DNA of 64,000 bases. Source: Polyporus tsugae. Lineage: Eukaryota > Basidiomycota > Agaricomycetes > Polyporales > Polyporaceae. Positions within the stretch are counted from its first letter, which is position 1. Each line of letters starts with the position of its first letter. The stretch lies in the NCBI GenBank assembly GCA_024305745.1, contig JAHRBS010000017.1:1-64000 (forward strand), in the 5' to 3' direction. A program made the translations under genes and the position numbers. Positions 10,668 to 19,838 of the stretch are shown here, one piece after another. The notes below the pieces were generated by a model. It was not told where the DNA came from. It did not search any database and saw only the letters and a program-made list of their open reading frames with translations.

Positions 10668-10751
10668 TTTCCCTAGTGGATTCGAACCACTACTATCCCT
10701 CGGGGAATAAAGTTTCGAAAACTTTTGTTCTACCAATTGAACTAAGAGAAA
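10668..10751 (-). tRNA. trnR(ucg): tRNA with anticodon TCG (Arg) and a long variable arm
   Basis: Acceptor TTTCTCT/AGGGAAA, D-arm GTTC...GAAC, anticodon arm AAAGT-TTTCGAA-ACTTT (anticodon TCG), T-arm AGTGG-TTCGAAT-CCACT. Between anticodon and T arms is a ~17-base variable region with its own stem (TCCC-CGA-GGGA). That makes it a type II tRNA, unusual for Arg and normal for Ser, Leu and some Tyr. It stands alone between the divergent plasmid-type ORFs. Confidence 0.8.
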
Positions 10752-10920
10752 TAAGAATGAGGAAGAAAGAGGGTTAATAATATTACCTAATTGGTAATCT
10801 GTAGCTTATTTACTAAAAATGTTATGATTTAAAAACTTAAGCAAAAATGATTACTTATTAAAATTATATTTAAATACCTTCTTATTCTCTAAGAGTTTTA
10901 TAGTTTAGAAAAATTGTAAA

Positions 10921-10933
10921 ACTATTCTTATAG
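10921..10933 (+). promoter_or_regulatory. Putative plasmid-type promoter motif
   Basis: ACTATTCTTATAG on the plus strand, about 25 bases before the ATG of the coiled-coil ORF at 10957. It matches the motif found before five other plasmid-type ORFs. Confidence 0.4.
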
Positions 10934-10956
10934 TATAATAAAAGTTATAAACTAAA

Positions 10957-11344
10957 ATGGGTAAATTAGATCTAATAATAAGAAAAATAGATTCTCTTTC
11001 TAAGAGAGTAGAGAAGTTACAACAAGTACATGGAGAACTTTTAGAATGTGTAGAACTAAGTTTTAGTAATAATAGAGATAGGATTGAAATATTAATTAAT
11101 GAACTTAAAGGTTTAAAAATTATCAGCGATGGGTTTAGTAATGCTAAATATTATCAGCGATGGGTTTAGTAATGCTAAATATCAAGAAGAACTTCTAAGT
11201 TTAGAAGTAGCTAATGATCACTTAGCAGGATCTTTAAAATTGGTGATTTATACTCGATCCGTAATTCTTTTGAAGAAATATTACAATGTTCATCCTTATT
11301 ACAATAAGGGTGGAAAAGATCTACATGCATTATACGAAGGTTAA
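10957..11344 (+). pseudogene. Coiled-coil ORF split by a 31-base tandem duplication
   Basis: Begins MGKLDLIIRKIDSLSKRVEKL at 10957 and has a heptad-like coiled-coil pattern. At 11119-11180 a 31-base unit is present twice, shifting the frame so the first frame stops at 11169. With one unit the frame would run on to the stop at 11344 (tail ending KGGKDLHALYEG), giving roughly 118 codons. The N-terminus resembles the ORF at 36564-36934 (MSRFDVLILK ... LNEKVDSLSNKIESLEDK). Both lie divergent to an Asn/Gln-rich membrane ORF. Function unknown. Confidence 0.6.
11119..11180 (+). repeat. Perfect 31-base tandem duplication
   Basis: Two identical adjacent units (11119-11149 and 11150-11180), each beginning ATTATCAGCGATGGG. 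Since 31 is not a multiple of 3 it shifts the reading frame of the coiled-coil ORF. Confidence 0.95.
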
Positions 11345-11791
11345 CTAGAAATTGAAAATTCAAAATAATTAATTAATTAAGTAAATGGGTTTTAAAATTC
11401 TTCAAATAAAATTTTATCTTCTCTTTTAGAGACTTTAGATAGATTAAGAAAAAACTATTCTTTATTAAAAACTTCGGAAAGGTCCAACCACAAAAATTTG
11501 ATTAAGTTTAACTAATTGTAACTAAGAAATATTTTGATTGTTCCATCTAATTAAACCTGCTGTTAAACTAGTTACCCCCTCAACTCTTATTATTTAAGAA
11601 TAATGAATAGCACTAGAATGAATAAAGCTTTTATCAAATTTATTTAAATTTAAAACTCTTATGGGAATTGTACTATATTTATTTATTTGATTCATGTTTA
11701 AATTTCTATTAAGAATAGAAACTTGTAACTATAAACCTTAATAATAGATTTTATACTTTAAGATAAAGAGAGAGGGGGAAATATTTACCAA
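11345..11791. other. Spacer between the coiled-coil ORF and the nad5 3' end
   Basis: AT-rich, no gene seen. Near 11560 the stretch TTAAACCTGCTGTTAAACTA is identical to part of nad5 exon 5 (near 12512) on the same strand, so the spacer carries at least one short captured nad5 fragment. Confidence 0.5.
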
Positions 11792-14700
11792 TTATTTTTG
11801 ATTAGGATAAAGAGCAAATAATAAAGTAGCTAAATAAATTATAAATAATCTATTTTCATTTAAGATGGGATTATCTAATAAAATAGGTGAGAACACTAAG
11901 AATACTAATGATAATAAACCAATAGTAATATATAATGAATATGTTGTAATAACTCCCGTATCTAATCTCCCAATATTAATTCCAGTTTGACTTAAAGTAT
12001 TACTTAAACCATAAGGACCAACAAATTCAATTACTCCTCTATCTAATACTTTGCTTATAAAGTAACCTAATTGTAAACCTCTACCAATAAAGTAATGGTT
12101 ATATATTACATCAAATAAATATTTACCATTTAAAAAAGTATAAATTTTTCTGGTTATAGGACTTTCCATGAAAAATAAATTAGGTGTAAAGTGATACAGA
12201 TAAACAGCTAATACTGCTCCTAATAAAGATAAAATAGTTGGTACTAATTTAACTATTCTATCCATAGAGAATTCTGCTTCTACCATAGTAATATGATTTG
12301 GGTGAATAAAAATAGAATTACCAAAGAAATCAGTACCTATTCCTACAAATAAATCAGAGAATACAAAACCAAAGAAGATACTAAATAAAGCTAATACAAA
12401 TAAAGGTATGATCACTGCTAAAGTAGCTTCATGTGAATGTAAATAAGATGTTTTAGGACCATTAGGTTTTGTTAAGAAAACTAATGAAATTAATCTAAAT
12501 GAATAGAAAGCTGTTAAACCTGCTGTTAAACTACCTAAAATAAAGGCAAATGTACCTTCAAAACTATATTGTGCAAAAGCTAATTCAATTATTAAATCTT
12601 TACTATAGAATCCTGTTAACCATGGAGTAGCTAATAATGATAAAGTACCTACTAACATAGCTGTATAGGTAAATGGTAAGAAATTAATTAAACCACCTAA
12701 TCTTCTGACATCTTGTTGATCAGAGAAACTATGAATTACAGCACCTGCACCTAAGAATAATAATGCTTTAAAGAAAGCATGGTTAACTACATGCATTAAT
12801 GCTACATTGTATTGACTAAGCAAAAAAAAATAAGATTAGCCCTGCTCTCAGTCTCATAAATCAACTATATTCTGAGAAGAGGCAAGGCAAAGTATTATAC
12901 CTTTTAAATCCTAACATACCTTTCTATAGGAAAAAAAAATATAGTTGGCAGATTAATTATAAATTTTATACTTGAAATATTATAAACCTATTTTATATTT
13001 TAAAGTTTTTCTAAATATGATCAGAAACAAGCGCTCTTACTTTACCTACATCTCTTGCAGGTATTTTTAAAATGTAACCTCTATCTTTATCAGAATGAGG
13101 AGTTTTAACTAAATAAGAAGAAATATCAAATTTAGAAAGTAAAATAGATTTGATTCTATTAATTTCAATTAAAGTAAAATTATTAAGATGAAGAATTATT
13201 CTAGAACCACTTTTATCCCAGCTTCCATCACCCATTATTAAAAATGCAATAGCTAATGGAGTAAATAAAGAATCTAAATTTAAGGGTAACACCTTAATAT
13301 TCTTATTATCTATTGATTTATATAATGAAGTGAAAAAAGGTAAAGAAAGTGTTTGAAAAGAATAAACTATTTTTTTCTTTTGTCTGTTAATAACATGAAT
13401 ACCACTTAACACTAAATTTAATTGAAAGCACATTTTTCAAATTTCCTGGGTTAATTCTTGGTGTGTTTGTTGAATGCTTAGAAGTGCTTGTTTACCGTGC
13501 ATTCTAATTGGACCATCTGATAATATTATACCACAAACAACTTGCTTAAACCAATCTGGTATACTATTAGATACTCTAATTTTCTCTTCTTTTGGCATAT
13601 AACCTCTTGTTCTTTTTTTTTGTAATATAGGTACAGCCATATTAAAAATAAGATCAGGAACTAATATTCCATTTTTAAAAATAAACTCAAAGTAATTACT
13701 GTATAAAAATATAATTAATAGAGGCAACCCTATACTAAACTTATTAGCAATCACTTTCATGATTGATTGGACTATATCTTAATAAACAAATTAAATTAAT
13801 CTATTTACTTCTTTCGTACAGTCTCTGAGGATCCTACTATCTTTTGAAAGATTTGGTTTCCTGCTGATTGTCCATTGTATTATACTTAAAATTGTTACCA
13901 TTAAGGTATTTAAGCCTTTAGGAGTTTCCAGCATATAGAAAGATTTAATGTAGCCCTTAGATTTGACCTACAGCCATTACCATATAACCTAATTGACTTA
14001 TGGTACTGAAAGCAATTATTCTTTTTAAATCATTTTGCACTAAACCACATGTAGCTGCAAAGAAAGCTGTAGAAGCACCTACTAATGTTATCACTAATAA
14101 TGCTGTGGAACTATATTCTAATATTGGTGAACTTCTAACTAATAAATATAGTCCAGCAGTTACTAGAGTAGCAGCATGAATTAATGCTGAAACCGGAGTA
14201 GGCATTTATTGTTAACAGTAAATTTCTCTACTGATCGGACTATTTCATCTTCATATATTTAAAATATTAGCTTCACGTATAGTCTCTGAGGATCCTACTT
14301 TAATACTTTTTATAAGTATTTTTTGGTTTCCTGCTGATTGCCCATTGTAATATCTTATAATTTTTTACTCTTCCTTTAGAAGGAGTATTTTAAGCTTTAG
14401 GGGGTTCCAGCATATAGTGAAGTTTAACGAGGGCCCTACAACACAAAATTATATTCCTAATTTATATAAAAAATCTTTATGCATGTACGGTTTCACTAAA
14501 GAAATAACTCTATCCATGCTAGGTTTAGATACTCTAATTCTATATCTATCGTTAATTTTATCTCTTACTTTCAAAGTTGATTTAATATTTAACTTTTCTA
14601 GCAATGATTGAAGAATTATACATTCTTCCTTAGTAAATGACTCTGTACACAGAAGAACTGTTTTAGTTCTACCATATGAGTCAAAATAACCATCATCCAT

Positions 14701-17700
14701 TATCCAATAAGCTAGTGATATTTCTGAAAACATTTCAGATATATTTAAAGGAACAATTTTTATGAACTTATTTTTCTCATTATCCCATTTATACCACAAA
14801 CCGTGTAAAACTGTAAATAAAGGATGTACTTTAGTTCTAAAATTGTATTGAGTTATTTCTTTACCCTTATGTTGAGGAAGTAAACTATTCGGATAAGCAT
14901 AAATTTTTGTTTTAGTAAATTGACTATAGATATTCTCAATCAAATGATGTATATAATTTAATGAATAAACATCCATTGTCATAGAATATTTACCTTCACC
15001 TTTATTAATTTTAGAAAGACTAATAGAACCATCACCTAACATATTCCCAGTAATGGTATGTAATGTAGATGTAGGAATAGAATTAATAATAGGTAAAATA
15101 GAGGCACTATAAGGTGCCATATCATATGAATTATCAAAATAAATAAAACAAAATATTATATAAATATAAATAAAAGTGAAAATATAATGTTTAACGCCTT
15201 TAAAACCCTCCATACTTCCAGGTAACCAACTATGTAATGGGATTTGAGCAGATTTAGCCATAGCACCACTTAATAACAATATACCAATAATATCGATAGC
15301 TGTACTATTCATAAATGGAGCTAAACTAAATAATGTTGAATAATTTAATGATCCTAATAATGCTACTAATGCAAAGAATCCTATACTTAATCCCATATCC
15401 ATGGCAATCAAATTTATCATGCAATTAAATTTGAAGATATTTTCTTTTTGTGTTCATTCTATCTTTGATTGATTTGATTTTTGAATGCCCTTCTCCCGGA
15501 CGGGGGGGGGTTAGATGTTTACCTTCACCTATTAAAGTAGCAATTTCACAAAAATCTTGAAAATCAAATTGTTTGACCCCCCCCCTCCGGGAGAATTGAA
15601 TGGGCTTTAAAAATAGGAATAATAAAATTATTTATGTCTACAAAGTTACCCACTTTAAATACTGAAGCATTTTCACTGTGAGAATAAACGGATCCACATT
15701 TCATATATTTAGCAATCATTTCTAATAATTTTTTGTCTCTACGATGTTGCGATATTTTAAATGTTAATTGAATTATTTGACCCTTTTTATTTGAATTAGA
15801 TTTTGAAATACTAACTAAAAAGCAACCTTCACCACTTGAAAATCCTGCAATCCAATACAAATTTGGAATTTCAGTATAATTCATAATTGGCCGAGGCACT
15901 GGATTATAATTAATAAATTTAGATTTTTGCAAACTAGATAAACCTAAGTTCATTGAAGCTCTAATATTAATAATTTGTTGTAATCCGACTTCAGTCAAGT
16001 GAACCTTAGTATTAATAAGGTTAACAATTTGTTTAAACAAATAAAAATCAGCAGCTTTTTGAGATAGCAAAGGATAATTTTCAAAGTGTGGTATTATAAT
16101 ATGTGTTAAATCATGAAGTGAATTTACTCTAAAGCTTCCTTCGCTTCGATTATTTTTGCTTATAATGTTTCCGCAGGCAAAAAAATTCTTGCAATTGTAA
16201 TAATAATTTAATATCCCTAGAATTTAAAGAGATTTGAAAGCTCGGTTTTACCGCCCAACCTAGTCTTCCTTTGATACGTTTATCTATATAGATAGATACA
16301 CTGAAACAAGCTTCACCGTCGCAAAATCCAGTTACAAACCATGGATCTAACTTAGTGTTTTGAGCTTGTGCATAGGCGCTAGTATGAAAATATGTGGCAA
16401 AATTTAATTGTTTAGAAAGGACTTTGACTTGATAGTTTCTTTCGAAACCCATTAGAGTATACCTTAAGTGCAATGGTTTTTTGCACCAACTACCGTCTAC
16501 TCGTTGCTCTTTTACAGTACTAGTTAATAATACTGATTTAGATCCGCGATAACCCATTTCATTTTCATTCATCTTAGGGCTTATTACCATACCTGGGTAA
16601 TTACTCCAGCCACTTATAGCCTTTCGACTATAGCTTGGTACCTTAAGCTTTAGGGTGTCCCCGGAGTTTGATAGTTTGAGGCACAAAAGAGAGATCCTAC
16701 CTCTCAAAGCACCTACTCTATTCATAGTAAAGGCTAATATAGCAGCTTTATTGGCTTGTATTCTAGTAAACCAGAAGTTAATTAATAAATAAGAAACTAC
16801 TCCAATCAAATCTTAAAATAAAGAAATTTAAATATGTAATTTATCCATAGGCCTATTTATGACACTGATAGAAAGCTTTTTTCTTTATTCCCTGTACATT
16901 GAATACCATTCAGGTTTTACTTCATGCCTTGGCATCGTTGTCAAATGAAGTAGAGACAATGATGAAAATTCTGACTATGCATTAAGCACCATTTCAGGCA
17001 CCCATTATTGGACTAGTCGATAGCGATTTGAAATTAAACCGACGATCTATAAAAAAAGCTTATTAATTTTTGATCGTTTTCAATAATGTCGCAAAAAATG
17101 TTATTCACATTTATAATTCATTAAACATGAATGAATCTTTATTCTTCATTTCAATTTTCTAAAGATTTACATTTTTTACTATGGTATTAAATTAATAGTC
17201 GCCTAATTTATAATATAAAGTAGGTTATTCCATAATTCTTAGGCTATTCATCTTAGATTTTATTTCATTTATTTGATTTAAACCTTCTTCTGTTAAATGT
17301 AAATTTTTATCCATTAAAGAAGCAATTAATTTAAAATCATTAAAGTCATTTGATTTTACACCTCTAATTTGATATTTTTGGTAAAAAGGTAATATAAATT
17401 TATTAATGTCTGACAATCCTGTTACTGTATAATAACATGCAATTTTTAAATGCATTTCAATTCTTCCACACTTTAAATAATCTATTATTAATTGAAGTAA
17501 TTCTCTATCTTTAATATGCTGAGCTATTCTAAATTTTAATAAAACCTGTCTGCCTATTTTTAATTTATTAGCTTGAGTAATAGAGACCTGAAAATTACCT
17601 TCACCTGAAGTAAATCCTGCTAACCACTCCCCATTTTCTATATTTAATGGATTATTTATTTTAACAGGATAAGCTTCTACATCTGGAAAAGATGATTTTT

Positions 17701-19336
17701 GTAAAGGACTTAACCCTTTATTACTACTTGCCTTAATTGCAATTAATTTTTTTAATCCTTCATAATTATTATGAGCCTTTAAATTTATTAAATCACTGGC
17801 CATTTTAAATAATAAAAAATCTTTCTCTTTTCTAGAGTGTAACTTATAACTTGAAAAATGTGGAATAATTTTCAAAAGAATATCTTCAATTTTATTTACT
17901 ACATAAATACAAGTTTTATTATTAGTACTGATTTTACCTACATTTCCAAAATAGTGTTGAATACTTTTTAACAAAGATAAGTCTTTAACATGTAGATGTA
18001 TACAGAATTTTAATCTACTAATCCAACCTATTTTACTTTTATTACTATTAAGAATAGATATATGAAAAGAAGCTTCAGCATCAGAAAACCCAGTGATGAA
18101 CCAGGGATCTAACTTAAAATGATTTATATTTTCCTTTTTATTATTTTTTACAGGTATCAAATTATCTGATAACAAATGATGTAAAGATGAATGTGTATAA
18201 GGTTTAACAATGTTAGAAAAAGTAGACATAGATTGACTAGAGACATATAAGGTATATCCTTTATTTTTTCCTCCTGAGTGTATTGTTACTGTAAGATTGA
18301 ACTTGTTTTTTAAAATTTCACATAATTGTGAAAGTTCTTTATATGTAAAACAATTAGTAGCTATCTTTGCTCCCTTTTTTAATTTACTCCCATCGTCCAT
18401 AAACCATATAGCTAAAGCGAGTGGAGTTAAATATTGTTCTATATTATTAGGTATTATTTTAACATATTTACCTTCTGGACACATATAAAACATATCATGA
18501 ATCCAATTAAAACTAGAAAAAGTATAAGTATTTATACTATAATGAAAATAAATTTCTCCATTTTTTCTAATTCTTTTTTTAAGTTCAGGTTTATTAATAT
18601 TACAATAACCTCTAGTTGATAAATAAGAATGAAACCACATTAAATATTCTACATTTTTATTTGATTGTTCAAATTTCATTCTAGTCCCTATTCCTCTATT
18701 TCTTTTTTCTAAGTGACCATCACCTAATAAAGAACCTATTATTGTGGAAATTATATCTATATTATGAGGTCCTATTCTTTCTAAGGAAGTTATTATTGTT
18801 TTATTTATTTGCTTAGATATATGCAACGGTAATGAAAATAAAACAAAATTAAATTCACTAGGACTCCAATATAGATTATTAAGATAATACCATTTAAGGC
18901 AATTTAGTTTACCTTCCCAACCTACAAACATTACAAAATAATTAGCACCAGATACTAAAACTAACATAAAGAATGTGAATAATGATAAATAAGAAAAGAA
19001 TCTTTGGTTGTGGGGATCTTCTGCCATATAATTAGTTGAAAAGATATGAATTAAAGATGAGATATAAAGTACAGGAATAAACATTGATACTGTTAACTGA
19101 TCAAATAAGAATTCCCATTGTACACTTAATATTTCTGATTCTAACCATGTACTTAAATGAACTGATACAGGAGAACCACATAATCCTACTTCATAAAATG
19201 CTAAAGTAGCTAAAATTGAAGATATTATTAGGCAGGTACATGTGATGATATGAGCACCAGTCACACCTATTTTTCTACCTAATAAACCTGAAACAAAACT
19301 TCCTAATAAAGGAAAAATTAATATTGATAAATACAT
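11792..19336 (-). CDS. nad5: NADH dehydrogenase subunit 5 (5 exons, 4 introns)
   Basis: Membrane-arm proton-pumping subunit of complex I. Exons by protein continuity: 19336-18911, 16806-16711, 15399-15205, 14202-13966, 12820-11792, joining without frame error to 660 aa plus stop. Recognisable stretches include [67 protein letters not shown] and [17 protein letters not shown]. The ATG at 19336 shares its A with the nad4L stop (TAATG). All four introns carry LAGLIDADG-type ORFs. Confidence 0.95.
12821..13965 (-). mobile_element. nad5 intron 4, group I
   Basis: Lies between MVMAVG and LSQYNVAL. In minus orientation the core comes first, shown by plus-strand complements: TTCCAGCATATAG (~13925), CCTGCTGATTGTCCATTG (~13860), CAGTCTCTGAGGATCCTAC (~13819) and GACTATATCTT (~13769). 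The ORF follows the core. It ends in G before exon 5. Confidence 0.85.
13011..13760 (-). CDS. LAGLIDADG endonuclease in nad5 intron 4 (TGA read as Trp)
   Basis: Homing endonuclease, possibly also a maturase. Motif 1 is [14 protein letters not shown], motif 2 is [16 protein letters not shown]. These are typical of the group that places the acidic residue in SDG or GDG. With a standard code the ORF splits in two at 13437-13439. That codon is TGA in the context ELTQEI-W-KMCFQLN, and both halves are in the same frame, so code 4 gives one 249-aa protein. It starts right after the group I core. Confidence 0.8.
14203..15204 (-). mobile_element. nad5 intron 3, group I
   Basis: Between GSMEG and PTPVSAL. 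Core complements on the plus strand: GTTCCAGCATATAG (~14404), CCTGCTGATTGCCCATTG (~14331), TATAGTCTCTGAGGATCCTAC (~14278) and GATCGGACTATTTCATC (~14235). The ORF lies upstream of the core, continuous with exon 3. Confidence 0.85.
14449..15204 (-). CDS. LAGLIDADG endonuclease in nad5 intron 3
   Basis: Read in frame from nad5 exon 3 ([12 protein letters not shown] precedes). After a hydrophobic linker come motif 1 [15 protein letters not shown] and motif 2 [15 protein letters not shown], each with the acidic residue, and a C-terminus ending DFLYKLGI. About 250 aa are intron-encoded, normal for this family. The N-terminal exon part is probably removed by proteolysis, as known for in-frame intron ORFs. 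Confidence 0.88.
   Translation of the reverse strand, partial: FKGVKHYIFTFIYIYIIFCFIYFDNSYDMAPYSASILPIINSIPTSTLHTITGNMLGDGSISLSKINKGEGKYSMTMDVYSLNYIHHLIENIYSQFTKTKIYAYPNSLLPQHKGKEITQYNFRTKVHPLFTVLHGLWYKWDNEKNKFIKIVPLNISEMFSEISLAYWIMDDGYFDSYGRTKTVLLCTESFTKEECIILQSLLEKLNIKSTLKVRDKINDRYRIRVSKPSMDRVISLVKPYMHKDFLYKLGI
15487..15510. repeat. GC cluster, arm of an inverted pair
   Basis: Plus strand GCCCTTCTCCCGGACGGGGG plus more G. It is the near reverse complement of the island at 15577-15605, and 66 bases of ordinary ORF sequence separate them. It adds codons for a PPRPGEG-like insert to the intron ORF. Confidence 0.7.
15577..15605. repeat. GC cluster, second arm of the inverted pair
   Basis: Plus strand: C9, then TCCGGGAGAATTGAATGGGC. 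It contains the G9 tract (minus strand) that shifts the frame of the nad5 intron 2 ORF. Confidence 0.7.
16807..18910 (-). mobile_element. nad5 intron 1, group I, with a double endonuclease ORF
   Basis: Between VMFVGWEG and IGVVSYLL. The ORF comes first. The presumed core lies at ~16860-17060, with GACTATGCATTAAGCACC, CAGGCACCC and AGTCGATAGCGAT on the plus strand. This arrangement is shared with cox1 intron 3 (59.9-60.1 kb), so the two belong to the same subgroup. Confidence 0.82.
17225..18910 (-). CDS. Tandem double LAGLIDADG ORF in nad5 intron 1
   Basis: In frame with exon 1, about 561 intron-encoded residues, twice the usual length. It holds two complete endonucleases of different subfamilies. 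The first has [14 protein letters not shown] and [17 protein letters not shown]. The second has [16 protein letters not shown] and [15 protein letters not shown]. All four motifs keep their acidic residue. The linker is around [14 protein letters not shown]. It may have arisen by insertion of one endonuclease gene downstream of another in the same intron, or by intron-in-intron fusion. Confidence 0.85.
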   Translation of the reverse strand, partial: KLNCLKWYYLNNLYWSPSEFNFVLFSLPLHISKQINKTIITSLERIGPHNIDIISTIIGSLLGDGHLEKRNRGIGTRMKFEQSNKNVEYLMWFHSYLSTRGYCNINKPELKKRIRKNGEIYFHYSINTYTFSSFNWIHDMFYMCPEGKYVKIIPNNIEQYLTPLALAIWFMDDGSKLKKGAKIATNCFTYKELSQLCEILKNKFNLTVTIHSGGKNKGYTLYVSSQSMSTFSNIVKPYTHSSLHHLLSDNLIPVKNNKKENINHFKLDPWFITGFSDAEASFHISILNSNKSKIGWISRLKFCIHLHVKDLSLLKSIQHYFGNVGKISTNNKTCIYVVNKIEDILLKIIPHFSSYKLHSRKEKDFLLFKMASDLINLKAHNNYEGLKKLIAIKASSNKGLSPLQKSSFPDVEAYPVKINNPLNIENGEWLAGFTSGEGNFQVSITQANKLKIGRQVLLKFRIAQHIKDRELLQLIIDYLKCGRIEMHLKIACYYTVTGLSDINKFILPFYQKYQIRGVKSNDFNDFKLIASLMDKNLHLTEEGLNQINEIKSKMNSLRIME

Positions 19337-19602
19337 TATGTTCTTAAAGAGATATTTCCTCTTAATCTATAAAAAGCAACTAAAATACTTAAACCTATTA
19401 CTGATTCTGCCCCTGCTATTGATATAATAAAAATACTAAAATTTTGTCCGATAGCATCGTCAAAACTAAATGAACTTATTAACACTAATAAGGTGACAGC
19501 TAATAGCATTATTTCTATTGCTATTATCATTAATATAATGTTTTTTCTATTTAGAATAAATCCTAAAACACCAATTAAAAATAAAAATAATGATAAATTC
19601 AT
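19336..19602 (-). CDS. nad4L: NADH dehydrogenase subunit 4L
   Basis: Small complex I membrane subunit, 88 aa, three hydrophobic helices. Recognised by [20 protein letters not shown] and [19 protein letters not shown], including the conserved AGAES motif. ATG at 19602; the TAA overlaps the nad5 ATG by one base, the standard fungal nad4L-nad5 junction, implying one transcript. Confidence 0.97.
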   Translation of the reverse strand: MNLSLFLFLIGVLGFILNRKNIILMIIAIEIMLLAVTLLVLISSFSFDDAIGQNFSIFIISIAGAESVIGLSILVAFYRLRGNISLRT

Positions 19603-19838
19603 AAGTTTAAATATTTAGCTTATCCTTTGGGTACTTGTAATATGATAAGAAAATGGAGACTACTCCATTTTATGTTTTATTATTTTATAAATAAGGTTTC
19701 AATTTTTCTTTTTTATACCTTTGATTTATTTATAAAATATAATTATATGTTATTATCCTTATTATTTCTAAATATACATAGAATAACATGATATATATAA
19801 TTTATTTTTTTTAATATATTATTTATTAGTGATAGATA

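Larger units (their letters stand above)
15400..16710 (-). mobile_element. nad5 intron 2, group I, ORF-bearing
   Basis: Between MNRVG and DMGLSIGFF. The ORF is continuous with exon 2. I could not place the catalytic core confidently. GC-rich palindromes inserted at 15487-15510 and 15577-15605 lie inside its ORF. Confidence 0.75.
15425..16710 (-). pseudogene. Frameshifted LAGLIDADG endonuclease in nad5 intron 2
   Basis: Begins in frame with exon 2. Motif 1 is [16 protein letters not shown] and motif 2 [15 protein letters not shown], both with the acidic Glu. The first frame ends at 16150 just after a T7 run. Coding resumes one frame over (CGNIISKNN, then [11 protein letters not shown]). A second shift occurs at a G9 tract (~15577-15585) inside a GC cluster; beyond it coding ([12 protein letters not shown] ... 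IKDRMNTKR) continues to a stop at 15425. Both breaks are in homopolymers, so sequence error or slippage is possible; otherwise the gene is dead. Confidence 0.75.

Noticed and set aside
18297..18619. Two plus-strand frames in nad5 intron 1
   Set aside because: Antisense shadows of the double LAGLIDADG ORF.
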